A stretch of DNA of 64,000 nucleotides from Alphaproteobacteria bacterium (GCA_947474565.1 CANJIS010000003.1:124001-188000), one strand, 5' to 3'. Counted from the first letter of the stretch, positions 8,310 to 17,447 are shown. The notes: generated by a model not told the origin, from the sequence alone. A program made the numbers and translations.

Positions 8310-9098
8310 GTGTTTTTCGTCTTGTCAAAATTATTCTGGATGGTGGTTGTGCCAGGCAACCTTCTGGTGCTGCTTCTCGTATTGGGGGTAGCGTTGCATG
8401 CCAACGCATCTTCCCGCAGACTTGGTCTTCGTATCGTCTGGCTGGCGACAACTCTTCTCGCCCTGATCCTGGTTTTGCCACTGGGGTCTTGGTTGGTGAA
8501 GCCGCTGGAAGACCGGTTTCAGCATCCTGCGTTGCCGGGCCACGTGGATGGCATTCTCGTTTTGAGCGGCGGCGCAGTCCCGAAAATCTTGCAGGAGCGC
8601 GGCATGCCGGTATCGTTGACCGGCTCAGCACGAATACTGGCTGCTGCTGACCTGGCGCGCCGCTACCCCAATGCGAAACTGGTTTTTTCCGGTGGTTCCA
8701 GCGAACTCATCGGTGGACATGGAACGGAGGCGGACGTCGCGAAGGAAATTTTTCGCCAAGCCGGAATGGATACCAGGAACATAGTGTTCGAGAGCAAGTC
8801 GGCAAACACCTGGGAAAACATCGTCTTCAGCCAGAAAATTGTTGCGCCGAATCCAAACGAAACCTGGATTCTGGTGACATCGGCCTTCCATCTGCCGCGT
8901 GCGGTGGGCGTGGCGCAGAGACTGGGTTGGAAGGTTATACCATGGCCATCTGACTATCTGACCGGCGCGCATTATTCCTGGCCGAGTTTGCTGTCGAGTT
9001 TTTCGGCCAACTTGAACCAGCTGGAGTTGGCCACGCATGAATGGATAGGGCTGGCCGCATATCGCGCAACTCACAAAACCGCGACGTTGCTGCCTTGA
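8310..9098 (+). CDS. YdcF/ElyC-family (DUF218) membrane protein
   Basis: This 262-residue protein begins at a GTG. It has two N-terminal membrane helices (residues 8-30 and 40-62) and a DUF218 domain from about residue 78 (GILVLSGGAVPKI, then KLVFSGGSSE, SANTWENIVFSQ and ILVTSAFHLPRAVGVAQRLG). ElyC/SanA relatives act in the cell envelope and influence undecaprenyl-phosphate-dependent pathways; the reaction is not firmly known. The gene is divergent from the beta-helix gene. The 177-base gap between them contains a TATAAT at 8183-8188 but no convincing -35. Its location among polysaccharide genes fits a lipid-carrier role. Confidence 0.85.
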   Translation: MFFVLSKLFWMVVVPGNLLVLLLVLGVALHANASSRRLGLRIVWLATTLLALILVLPLGSWLVKPLEDRFQHPALPGHVDGILVLSGGAVPKILQERGMPVSLTGSARILAAADLARRYPNAKLVFSGGSSELIGGHGTEADVAKEIFRQAGMDTRNIVFESKSANTWENIVFSQKIVAPNPNETWILVTSAFHLPRAVGVAQRLGWKVIPWPSDYLTGAHYSWPSLLSSFSANLNQLELATHEWIGLAAYRATHKTATLLP

Positions 9099-9147
9099 TT
9101 GGGCTTGGGAGCCGCCACCGAGATTATGCAGGCGATGCTCAGAAAAA

Positions 9148-9534
9148 TTAGCGGAACGTGAATGTCCGGTGCCCCAGAAGGCTGAGGCCTGCTCCACAAG
9201 CAATCCCTGTCGCGTGCGCAACTGTGTCAACAATCTCGGATTCTCCGAACAAACCGATGAGAATCATTCTGGTGGTGATGGACACCAGCAGTACAATGAG
9301 AAGGCTGGCGAGATTGACAATGACAAAGGGCAGGATGGTTGATTTCACCGACCGCGTGGTGCCGGCCCACACAATGTACCGATAGAGATAGTAGCCAACT
9401 ATCATGGCGACGATTTGTGCGCCCAAGGTCGCCAAGCCGAATGGCATGGCTAGCGAAAACGCAATTCGAACGCCCAAAGCGATAAGCGCTGCTGCGGAGC
9501 CGCAAACCAGGTACCGGAAAATCTCACGCGTCAT
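9148..9534 (-). CDS. GtrA-family small membrane protein
   Basis: The 128-residue product has four predicted membrane helices (about residues 10-30, 38-55, 67-88 and 103-122), charged loops, and ends GLSLLGHRTFTFR, a typical GtrA-family C-terminus. GtrA proteins are thought to flip polyprenyl-phosphate-linked sugars or to support a partner glycosyltransferase of the GtrB/DPM1 type. Such a GT2 enzyme is encoded at 17448-18440. It is the last gene of the five-gene minus-strand operon and overlaps the acyltransferase stop by four bases. Confidence 0.85.
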   Translation of the reverse strand: MTREIFRYLVCGSAAALIALGVRIAFSLAMPFGLATLGAQIVAMIVGYYLYRYIVWAGTTRSVKSTILPFVIVNLASLLIVLLVSITTRMILIGLFGESEIVDTVAHATGIACGAGLSLLGHRTFTFR

Positions 9535-11510
9535 TTTTTGCCCGAAAGAAAATCGGACATGACGTTATTGGCCTGGTTAGAGAAACGGAGCGATCCGGCA
9601 ACGGTCAAGTGGCCGGCATCTTCATAGAGCCATACCCCATCGCGCATGATCGGGCAGGCCGTATCGCACATGTAATCCACCGGCCGGGCCAGGGATACGG
9701 TATCGGAAAATTTCGCCTGCACCTTGGCCAGCATCTTGTCGACACCCGCTGTTGCATTGCGTGCATCGTCGGCCGTGCGAGGGCTGCAGGGCGCAGGTTT
9801 TTCGTGCGGCAATGGCGCAGTGCCCAATCGCGCCGAGGTGAAATCGCATGGCGCCACGACCTGCGCACCGATAATGAGAATGCGCCGGCCGGGACGCTCG
9901 ATCTCCGCGATGGTCCGCTCCAAGCCGTGCTGGAGCACATCAAGCCGCGCCTGCTCGGACGGAATGTCGATAGCCCGGCCACTGTCGTCGCCGATACTGC
10001 CAATCATATAGCCCATCCAAGCTTCGCTGATGATAACCGGCGCGTTGTTTTGCCTGATTGTCGCCAGGACACGGTCACGGCCGATCCAGCAGCGCCGGTC
10101 CGGGTATCCCAATCGCACCAGCCCCGACAGGACAAGGCAGCCTTGCTGGATTTGTTCGTCGACGCGAACACCGAGCCGTTCGGCGATTCGGTGGATGCCG
10201 GCCACATAGTGCTGGGCGTAGGAATCGCCGATCAATATGGCGGACAGTTTACCGCCTGATGCCCCAAAGACGCAGGACGTCTCGGTGCGGGCACAGGGGG
10301 CCACGCCGAACGCTTCAAGCTGGTTCATGCGTTGCTGGGAAGCCGTCAGCCGCCAATTCAATCCACCATCGGCCATGGCCAAAGCGCAGACCGCAGCCAG
10401 GCCGACAGATGCCGCAACCAGATTCCTTACACGCAACGCTTTTTTCGGTGCATTGTGCGTGCTCAGGAATGGGCGCTCGACAAACTGATACATCAGCGCG
10501 GCGAGGATAAAAATTGCGACCAATTGGACGCAAATATCGATCGCCCCAAACGCCTGTTCGCCAAAAATATAGTTTGCAAAAACCGCTACCGGCCAATGGA
10601 CGAGGTACAGGGAGTAGGAAATTCTGCCAATATAGGACGCAACCGGGTTTGTCAGAATCGGATTGGTGGCGCCCTGGTTTCCGCCGTAGATGATGAGTGC
10701 GCCTCCCAGGCTTGATGCGACGCCCAGAAGCCGCGCGTGCGAGGTGACTGCGAATACGCCCACTGCGCACAATATCAGCCCAAATGCTTGTGCCGTGCGC
10801 TGGACGCGAATATCCGCGTTTAGCCAGCGATCAACGAGAAAGGCGAGCGCGCCAAGGGCAAACTGATATACGCGGAAGGGCATAAGATAAAAGATGCCGC
10901 TTCCGTCGGACCTTCCGAAAAGATAGGCGGAAATGAAGGAGGCTAGCCCAATGGCGCCGATATAAAAAACCAGTCTTGACGCGCGCGCGCGCGACAACAA
11001 GACGATGAGAAGCGGCCAGAATATGTAAAACTGCTCTTCGACAGACAGCGACCAGAGATGCAGCAGCGACAGGAAATTCGCGTCAGACGAAAAATACTGA
11101 TTTGAGTTCCACCAAAAAAAGACATTTGAAACGAACGCGAGCGACGATAGGGCTGACTGGGCCATCGCAACGAACGGCGCCGGCGGGAGCCAGAGCGTGG
11201 CCGCCACGATCGTGGCCGCGACAGTCGCCAGCATTGCAGGAAAAATCCGGCGGATGCGGCGCGCGTAAAAATTTGCAAATGTGAAACGGCCGGCATGCAC
11301 ATCTGTCAGGATATTTCGGGTGATCAGGTAACCCGATATGACGAAGAAGATGTCAACGCCCGTAAACCCGCCGCCGAAGCCGGATACCTTCAAATGGAAA
11401 AAAACAACGCTTAGGACGGCGAGCGCGCGTAATCCCTGAACGTCTCGCCTGAAGCCGGCAGGGTGGATGTTGCCTTCTGCTTGAGCCTTTCGGGAAAATC
11501 CGAGGGGCAT
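9531..11510 (-). CDS. OafA-type membrane O-acyltransferase with C-terminal SGNH domain
   Basis: The ATG at 11510 shares its A with the stop of the upstream methyltransferase (TGATG), giving 659 residues. An Acyl_transf_3 domain with about ten membrane helices occupies residues 15-360 (FRRDVQGLRALAVLSVVFFH, with GVDIFFVISGYLITRN after it). A periplasmic SGNH domain follows from about residue 425 (ILIGDSYAQHYVAGI, and the catalytic Asp-His pair in YEDAGHLTVAGS). Proteins with this layout transfer acetyl groups to O-antigen or other surface glycans. The position in the sugar-nucleotide operon suggests acetylation of the glycan that contains the sugar made by its neighbours. Confidence 0.92.
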   Translation of the reverse strand: MPLGFSRKAQAEGNIHPAGFRRDVQGLRALAVLSVVFFHLKVSGFGGGFTGVDIFFVISGYLITRNILTDVHAGRFTFANFYARRIRRIFPAMLATVAATIVAATLWLPPAPFVAMAQSALSSLAFVSNVFFWWNSNQYFSSDANFLSLLHLWSLSVEEQFYIFWPLLIVLLSRARASRLVFYIGAIGLASFISAYLFGRSDGSGIFYLMPFRVYQFALGALAFLVDRWLNADIRVQRTAQAFGLILCAVGVFAVTSHARLLGVASSLGGALIIYGGNQGATNPILTNPVASYIGRISYSLYLVHWPVAVFANYIFGEQAFGAIDICVQLVAIFILAALMYQFVERPFLSTHNAPKKALRVRNLVAASVGLAAVCALAMADGGLNWRLTASQQRMNQLEAFGVAPCARTETSCVFGASGGKLSAILIGDSYAQHYVAGIHRIAERLGVRVDEQIQQGCLVLSGLVRLGYPDRRCWIGRDRVLATIRQNNAPVIISEAWMGYMIGSIGDDSGRAIDIPSEQARLDVLQHGLERTIAEIERPGRRILIIGAQVVAPCDFTSARLGTAPLPHEKPAPCSPRTADDARNATAGVDKMLAKVQAKFSDTVSLARPVDYMCDTACPIMRDGVWLYEDAGHLTVAGSLRFSNQANNVMSDFLSGKK

Positions 11511-12739
11511 CAAATGATCTTTACCTCGGGCGTCAGAACAACAAAGCGGCCACCCCATTCCGAGATACCGGCCATTGTTGTTGCGATCTCATCCCGCAGG
11601 TTCCAGGGAAGAATAACCACGTAATCCGGCCGTGCCTCGAAGATCGCTTCCGGCGAAAGAATGGGAATACGGCATCCGGGCATGAGCATCCCATGCTTGG
11701 TGGGATTGCGATCGACTGTGAAGCGAATGAGCTCAGGCCCGATCCCGCAGTAATTCAGCATTGTGCTGGCTTTTGCCGGCGCGCCGTAGCCGGCGACCAC
11801 CTTTCCCTGACGCTTCGCTTTTACAAGAAACTCGAGCGTGTCCAGTTTCGATTCAACCACTCTGTCTGAGAAAGCCTTGTAGGTATCCAGCGACTGCAGT
11901 CCAAAATCCTGCTCGGCGCGAATTTGCGCTTCAACATTTTTGGCGGTCGCGTGTGATGCATTTTCGTGGCAGGCAAACACCCGCAAAGAGCCGCCATGCG
12001 TAGGAAGGGATTCCGTGTCGAATACCCGCAATCCGTGACGGGCAAGAATGGCCTTCACCACGTGAAGCGATAGATACGAGAAATGTTCGTGATAGATGGT
12101 GTCAAACTGGCGTCCGGCAATCTGTTCCTTCAGTGAGGGGAACTCGAAGGTAATGACGCCTTCTGGTGCAAGCAATATTGCGAAGCCAGCGACAAAGTCG
12201 TTGATGTCCGGAACGTGGGCCAGAACATTGTTGGCGGCCATCAGGCTGGCGCTATGGCCGCTGTCCCTGAGGCGCTGCGCAGTTTTCTTTCCGAAGAATG
12301 CTGCTTCGGTCGGCACCCCCGCTTTTCTAGCTATTTCGGCGACATTTTCTGCGGGTTCCACGCCGAGTATCGGAATGGCGCGAGACATGAACGTCTTGAG
12401 CAAGCTGCCGTCGTTGCTGGCAATCTCGACGACAAGGGACTGCTTATCGAGCCCGAAGCGGGCGACCATCTGTTCGCAATAACGCTCGCAATGGCGCAGC
12501 CATGTATCGGAGTAGGCCGACAAATACACATAGTCTTTGAAAATGTTTGCCGGGCTTTCGAAGTCCAGCACTTGTACAAGCCAGCAATTGCCGCAGACAT
12601 AGGCATGAAGGGGGAGGAACGTCTCCGCGCCGAGTGCACGGTTAGGCGGGACGAGGGAATTGGAAAGAGGCGACATGCCCAGATCCGCAAATGTCACCGA
12701 AAGCGGCGCTTGGCATGATCTGCATTTGCGCGAATCCAT
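11510..12739 (-). CDS. Sugar C-methyltransferase (TylC3/TcaB9-like)
   Basis: The ATG at 12739 overlaps the dehydratase stop as TGATG and gives 409 residues. The N-terminus is a zinc-binding domain with CRSC and CGNC pairs (Methyltransf_13). A SAM-binding core follows (VVEIASNDGSLLKTFMSR, then GVEPAENVAEIA), with the YHEHFSYLS motif that holds the catalytic Tyr/His/Glu in TcaB9. A Methyltransf_14 domain closes the protein (AGYGAPAKASTMLNYCGIG). Characterised relatives methylate C-3 of 4-keto-6-deoxy nucleotide sugars. Directly after RfbG, the likely substrate is CDP-4-keto-6-deoxyglucose, giving a branched-chain sugar. Confidence 0.87.
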   Translation of the reverse strand: MDSRKCRSCQAPLSVTFADLGMSPLSNSLVPPNRALGAETFLPLHAYVCGNCWLVQVLDFESPANIFKDYVYLSAYSDTWLRHCERYCEQMVARFGLDKQSLVVEIASNDGSLLKTFMSRAIPILGVEPAENVAEIARKAGVPTEAAFFGKKTAQRLRDSGHSASLMAANNVLAHVPDINDFVAGFAILLAPEGVITFEFPSLKEQIAGRQFDTIYHEHFSYLSLHVVKAILARHGLRVFDTESLPTHGGSLRVFACHENASHATAKNVEAQIRAEQDFGLQSLDTYKAFSDRVVESKLDTLEFLVKAKRQGKVVAGYGAPAKASTMLNYCGIGPELIRFTVDRNPTKHGMLMPGCRIPILSPEAIFEARPDYVVILPWNLRDEIATTMAGISEWGGRFVVLTPEVKII

Positions 12740-13809
12740 CAAAAACCCCGATCTATATTTTGATAATTTTTTATCTGCTGGGCCGTGACGTCGGCGGCAG
12801 GCGCCCCTTCCTTTATCACGGCGTGATACCAGGCCGCTGTCCATTGCAGCGTCTCATCCGGTGTCAAGCGCGGCCGCCAACCCAAAAGTGCGCGCGCCTT
12901 TGAAGAGTCCAGATTCAGGTTGGTTGCCTCGTGCAATTCGGAATCGCGTATCTGCAGCTCGACATTGCCGCCCAACAATTCCATCACAGATTTTGCCACG
13001 TCGGATACTGGGCGCACACCGTGCGTGGGAGGGCCGAAATTGAAGGAGTCGAATTGCGCAGGCGGGCCCTGGTGCAACCGTTCCGCAAGCAGGATGTAGC
13101 CAAGCAGGGGCTCAAGCACGTGTTGCCAGGGCCGCGTCGCTTTTGGGTTGCGCAATACGACAGTCTCGCCCTTAAGCGCGGCCCTGACGCAATCCGGCAC
13201 CAGCCTGTCAGCCGCCCAATCGCCGCCACCCAGAACGTTGCCGGCTCGCGCTGTCGCGACTTGAATGCCGCGGCCGGCAAGAAAGGACTCTCGAAACGAG
13301 TGCGCAACAATCTCAGTGCAGGCCTTGCTGGCGCTATAGGGGTCGTGGCCGCCCAGCGGATCACTTTCGCGATACGGCCAGATTGATTCATTGTTGAGAT
13401 AGCATTTGTCGGTCGTGACGACGACGACCGCTTTGACATGGGGCGAGCGGCTTACAGCATCCAGCAAGTTCGCCGTCCCCATCACGTTAACCGCGAAGGT
13501 TTCCAGCGGGTCGCGATAGGATTGGCGAACCAGCGGCTGGGCGGCGAGATGAAAAATGATTTCCGGATTGTTTGCGGTAAGCGTCTGCTCGATCTTTTCC
13601 CTGTCGCGAAGGTCGTGAAAGTGCTGGCCAAATATCTTGCCCAGATCCATTTGCGTGAAAAGATTGGGCTCTGTATCGGGAGCAAGTGCGAAACCGGAGA
13701 CCTTGGCCCCCAACTGATTCAGCCACGTCGCAAGCCAGCTTCCTTTGAAACCGGTATGCCCTGTGACCAAGACCGGTCTGCCGCTCCAGAACTGGGCGTT
13801 TGGCTTCAC
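12739..13809 (-). CDS. rfbG: CDP-glucose 4,6-dehydratase
   Basis: The GTG at 13809 overlaps the rfbF stop as GTGA, giving 356 residues; an upstream ATG at 13842 would overlap rfbF by 37 bases. It is an extended short-chain dehydrogenase with NAD-binding VLVTGHTGFKGSWLATWL, the CDP-glucose-dehydratase sequence HLAAQPLVRQSYRDP, a TDKCY motif, and the catalytic YxxxK in DPYSASKACTEIV. It converts CDP-glucose to CDP-4-keto-6-deoxyglucose, the branch point to 3,6-dideoxy or C-methylated sugars. Neither an RfbH-type 3-dehydrase nor an E3 reductase is visible in the window, so 3,6-dideoxyhexose formation is unlikely here. Confidence 0.93.
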   Translation of the reverse strand: MKPNAQFWSGRPVLVTGHTGFKGSWLATWLNQLGAKVSGFALAPDTEPNLFTQMDLGKIFGQHFHDLRDREKIEQTLTANNPEIIFHLAAQPLVRQSYRDPLETFAVNVMGTANLLDAVSRSPHVKAVVVVTTDKCYLNNESIWPYRESDPLGGHDPYSASKACTEIVAHSFRESFLAGRGIQVATARAGNVLGGGDWAADRLVPDCVRAALKGETVVLRNPKATRPWQHVLEPLLGYILLAERLHQGPPAQFDSFNFGPPTHGVRPVSDVAKSVMELLGGNVELQIRDSELHEATNLNLDSSKARALLGWRPRLTPDETLQWTAAWYHAVIKEGAPAADVTAQQIKNYQNIDRGF

Positions 13810-14579
13810 CAGGCTTTCCACGGTGCCTCGCCGGAGTCCCACAAAGTCCGCAGATGGTTTCTGTCGCGGACGGTATCCATCGGCTGCCAGAAACCGTGAT
13901 GCTTGTAAGCGGAGAGTTGACCGTTGCGAGCGAGTGTTTCCATCGGCTCTCGCTCCCAGATGGTACCATCTCCCTCAATCAGATCGAGCGCTTTCGGATC
14001 GAGCACGAAAAAGCCGCCATTTATCCAACTGTTGTCGCCCTCGGGCTTTTCGACAAATCCCGAGACGCTATCGCCCTTCAGATCCAGCGCGCCAAAACGG
14101 CCGGGTGGACGTACCGCCGTTACCGTCGCGAGCTTTCCCGTTTTTTGGTGATGTTGCACGAGCGCCCGGATGTCTATGTCGGCAAGACCATCGCCGTATG
14201 TCATGCAGAAGGGGTCATCGCCAACGAAGTCTTTTACGCGCTTCAACCGGCCACCAGTCATCGTTGATGTGCCAGTCTCGATAAGTGTGACCTTCCAGGA
14301 TTCGGCGCGGCGGCTGTGCACTTCCATGCTGTTTTGAGCGATATCAAACGTCACGTCCGCCCGGTGCAGGAAATAATTTGCGAAGTATTCTTTGATCATA
14401 TATCCCTTGTAACCAAGGCATATTACGAAGCGTGAGATCCCATTCATGGAATAGAGCTTCATGATGTGCCAGAGTATGGGGCTTTCACCGATCTGGACCA
14501 TGGGCTTGGGAACGACTTGCGTCTCTTCGCCAAGTCGGGTGCCGAGTCCACCGGCTAATATGACGGCTGTGTCAATCAT
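13806..14579 (-). CDS. rfbF: Glucose-1-phosphate cytidylyltransferase
   Basis: The 257-residue product starts AVILAGGLGTRLGEETQVVP, the nucleotidyltransferase signature with catalytic Arg, followed by KPMVQIGESPILWHIMKLYS and the metal-site Asp in MTYGDGLADIDI. The family length (about 257) and the sequence GFVEKPEGDNSWINGGFFV are typical of RfbF. It makes CDP-glucose from CTP and glucose-1-phosphate and is the first gene of the operon rfbF-rfbG-methyltransferase-acyltransferase-GtrA. The 75-base gap to the divergent gene at 14655 must hold both promoters; no clear boxes are visible. Confidence 0.94.
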   Translation of the reverse strand: MIDTAVILAGGLGTRLGEETQVVPKPMVQIGESPILWHIMKLYSMNGISRFVICLGYKGYMIKEYFANYFLHRADVTFDIAQNSMEVHSRRAESWKVTLIETGTSTMTGGRLKRVKDFVGDDPFCMTYGDGLADIDIRALVQHHQKTGKLATVTAVRPPGRFGALDLKGDSVSGFVEKPEGDNSWINGGFFVLDPKALDLIEGDGTIWEREPMETLARNGQLSAYKHHGFWQPMDTVRDRNHLRTLWDSGEAPWKAW

Positions 14580-14654
14580 CGAATGTCCCGATTCCCCGAA
14601 GGAAGATTCCAGCGCTCTTCTATGTAATTCTGAGGCTGAAGCAAGGTCAATGTG

Positions 14655-16751
14655 ATGAATTCTGCCATGCCCGTAAGCTCAGCGTCCAGCGCCCGCGAGC
14701 GGCACCCGCAAGGTTTAACCAGGTCTGATACGTTTGACGTGCTTTGGGCGCAAATTGCGCTGATAGGCGTCACGATATGCGCGTGCAATGCGGCGGTTTA
14801 TTACCCGCTGCGCCTAGGGCTGTATACGCCACCCCTGCTCATACCGTCCTGTTTTCTGATATTTTCGGCGACCCTGCTTGGTCCGTTGTTGCTGCCCTCG
14901 CGCGGCGTGTGGGGCAGCGCCAATTTGCGCTGCGTTGCCATGCCATTGGTTTCACTGCTGGTACTTGCCAGCCTGTTGCTGGCGTTTGCGCTGCAAAGCT
15001 ATCTGATCATCGCTTACGCGCTGGTATTTGCCGCAGGCGCGTGGCGGGCCCTGCAGTTGTTGAGGACGCAAAGCGCCTGGCAACTAATCTTCTGCGTTTG
15101 CACCGGCTGTGTCGTCGGGCTTTATCTTTTTTGTACCGTCCAGAGCCTAGGCTATGCCGGTGTGTATACGCCCGAACAGAGTCTGCTTGGAACGCTCAAT
15201 CACGACACAACGTTTCACAGCGCAATCACGTTTGTAATCCAAAATTTCGGCGTGCCGTCCGCGGCGCTCGATGGAATTATTCCGATCAAGTATCATTTTG
15301 GATCTCATTTCTGGTTCGCCGCTCTTGGCAAGCTAAGCTCATCCAAGCCGCTGTTCAGCTATGGAGCGGGTGTGCCAATTGTCCTGGCCCCGATGCTTGT
15401 CGTCGCTCTGCTGCTGAGCGTGATTTCGCTCGACCGCGGGCGCAAGCCGCTGGTGGGATATCTGCTAGCCGGGTTGGGCATTATTCTGCTGTCGGATGTC
15501 ATCGGCTGGAACTCCTATTATATATCCGAAACCTATACCTGCGGATTGATAGGGTTTTTGCTGCTCCTTCCGCTGCTCGCGCATCTGGCTGACGGGCCGC
15601 CGCTCTCTCCACGTCGCGCAACGGTTGCTTTGGCAATCGCAGTTGCGGCGATCCCCCCGTTGTTTTTTTTGAAGATTTCCGTCGGCGCACTTTGGACGGC
15701 CGCGCTTGGCTGGGTTGTGCTGCGGCGCTTTGGTTTCGGCATGCGCGGAATGTTGGCGGGATTTGCAGCGGGCGTGGTTTTCCTTTGCATGATGTGGACG
15801 CTGTCGCCGTCGACGCAAGATTATCGGACGGTCAGCAATCACCTGATCGTTCCGTTCTTCTTCTTTCGTCTTTTCCCCGCCGCAGGTCTGGCCTGCTTCA
15901 TCATCCCCTTCATGTTGCTGTTTTCCAAGACGCGAATCTACGGCGGCGAAGGATTGCGCAGGGTGTTTTTGAATAAGTCCGATTTGATGTTCGAGGCGGC
16001 GATGATCGTCATGATCTTCGGTTCAATCCCGCCGCTGCTCGGCATCCCGCAGGACAGTGCATTGTGGTATTTCCTTAACGTCGCACAGTGGGCCGCCATG
16101 CCATTGCTCGTGGCGCGGTTTGCGCCAGAGGGTGCTGGCTTGTCGCAGAAAATTCTGCTGGCGCGATCATTTCCGTTGGTTGTTGGCGCGAGCCTGGGTG
16201 CGTTGACGCTTATCACCGGGGTCTACAAGCAAGTAACCGCGGTTGTCATCGCGGCCGATGAGAGAGGCGAGGGCAAGCTTTTGCATGGCGGCGGGGCGCT
16301 TCAGTATTTTCGCGGCGCGATGGCGCAGGAACATGTTCTTTGGGGCGGCGCTTTTCGCAACATTCTCGCGGCAGCCCCCGGCGGACAATTGATGCAGTCC
16401 GTGCAGAACGCGTTTCCAATCCCTGACAGAACTGCCGCTGTCTTCATTCCGCCGGAAAACACAGCCTTCTGGACATTGTTTTCGACGCCTAGATGTCTCG
16501 ATAAATACAATGTCCAGGTCTCAATGACCGGACAGCCGTCCCTGCTTGGCGGCCCCCCCGTTTCTTACGGATGTGGACGGGACGCCTATACGTCGGAATA
16601 CGGGGCACATTTTGAATCGCGTAGTATTTCAGATGCAGATTTATGCGCGCATGCCCAGCAGCGTAATATGCATCGAGTGTTGATTTTCGCAGGGAATGAT
16701 CACGGTGCTCGCGACCGCATTCTCGATTGTGCAACAAAATCTTCCAGATAA
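14655..16751 (+). CDS. Large polytopic membrane protein, possible GT-C glycosyltransferase or polymerase
   Basis: The 698-residue protein (an in-frame GTG lies one codon upstream) has about 12-13 hydrophobic segments between residues 30 and 530 and a C-terminal soluble region with Cys residues, probably periplasmic. A conserved-looking loop, LNHDTTFHSAITFVIQNFGV followed by IPIKYHFGSHFWFAAL, has acidic and His residues as in GT-C enzymes, where a loop Asp is catalytic. No family could be assigned with confidence. Candidates are a GT-C glycosyltransferase or an O-unit polymerase, since no Wzy is otherwise visible. It is divergent from rfbF and convergent with the 3,5-epimerase gene. Confidence 0.75.
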   Translation: MNSAMPVSSASSARERHPQGLTRSDTFDVLWAQIALIGVTICACNAAVYYPLRLGLYTPPLLIPSCFLIFSATLLGPLLLPSRGVWGSANLRCVAMPLVSLLVLASLLLAFALQSYLIIAYALVFAAGAWRALQLLRTQSAWQLIFCVCTGCVVGLYLFCTVQSLGYAGVYTPEQSLLGTLNHDTTFHSAITFVIQNFGVPSAALDGIIPIKYHFGSHFWFAALGKLSSSKPLFSYGAGVPIVLAPMLVVALLLSVISLDRGRKPLVGYLLAGLGIILLSDVIGWNSYYISETYTCGLIGFLLLLPLLAHLADGPPLSPRRATVALAIAVAAIPPLFFLKISVGALWTAALGWVVLRRFGFGMRGMLAGFAAGVVFLCMMWTLSPSTQDYRTVSNHLIVPFFFFRLFPAAGLACFIIPFMLLFSKTRIYGGEGLRRVFLNKSDLMFEAAMIVMIFGSIPPLLGIPQDSALWYFLNVAQWAAMPLLVARFAPEGAGLSQKILLARSFPLVVGASLGALTLITGVYKQVTAVVIAADERGEGKLLHGGGALQYFRGAMAQEHVLWGGAFRNILAAAPGGQLMQSVQNAFPIPDRTAAVFIPPENTAFWTLFSTPRCLDKYNVQVSMTGQPSLLGGPPVSYGCGRDAYTSEYGAHFESRSISDADLCAHAQQRNMHRVLIFAGNDHGARDRILDCATKSSR

Positions 16752-16813
16752 TGCATGAGCCAGCTCAGCGTTTTTGTCACGTAAGCCGGCTGCAGGCATC
16801 GACGGGTGCTCTC

Positions 16814-17341
16814 CTAAGTAAACATTTTGAAGTTGCGATCGCGCTGCGAAACCAACAGGACCGGCTCCGGCCACGAGATTTCAAATGCTGGATCGTCCCA
16901 TCGGACACCGTCGGCCAATTCCGCTACATAGGTTTCGGTGAGGCTATATAGCATCTCGACATTGTCCGTAAGGGTTAGAAATCCGTGAGCGAAGCCTGGG
17001 GGAACATACAGCGCGACATCAGACTCCGCTCGCAATTCCAAGGTAAAAGTCTGTTTGAAAGTTTTCGACTCTCGCCTTAGATCGATAATCGCATCAAACA
17101 CGTGCCCGCGTATGCAGCGGATTAGTTTGCCCTCGGCTCTGGGCGGATGCTGGAAGTGCATTCCCCTCAACGTGCCGCGCTTGCGCGTGCGCGACAGCCC
17201 CATCTGCAGGAAGGCCCCTGGAACACCGTTGGCTTCAAATTCGGTGTTGGAAAAAACACGGTTGAACGTGCCTCGCTCGTCGGGCGAAGAGTCATCGTAA
17301 ATGAGACAAACCCCTTCCAGGAAAGCACGGTCAAAACGCAT
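16814..17341 (-). CDS. dTDP-4-dehydrorhamnose 3,5-epimerase family protein (RfbC-like)
   Basis: The 175-residue cupin shows the RfbC signatures LRGMHFQHPPRAEGKLIRCI (catalytic His), FDAIIDLRRESKTF and YVPPGFAHGFLTLTDNVEML. It epimerises C-5, or C-3 and C-5, of 4-keto-6-deoxy nucleotide sugars. No rmlA, rmlB or rmlD homologue is visible in the window, and CDP-sugar enzymes are close by. It therefore more likely acts on the CDP-linked C-methyl 4-keto sugar than on dTDP-rhamnose. The gene stands alone, convergent with the large membrane protein and divergent from the GT2 gene. Confidence 0.9.
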   Translation of the reverse strand: MRFDRAFLEGVCLIYDDSSPDERGTFNRVFSNTEFEANGVPGAFLQMGLSRTRKRGTLRGMHFQHPPRAEGKLIRCIRGHVFDAIIDLRRESKTFKQTFTLELRAESDVALYVPPGFAHGFLTLTDNVEMLYSLTETYVAELADGVRWDDPAFEISWPEPVLLVSQRDRNFKMFT

Positions 17342-17447
17342 GTAAAGCCTCCACTTCTATAGCTCGATCGGGTTGCTCTACAGCACAACGCCGGGTTATA
17401 TCATGAGTGGCCGTATTCAAAAGCATTTGTGTGCATGATGAAGAGGC

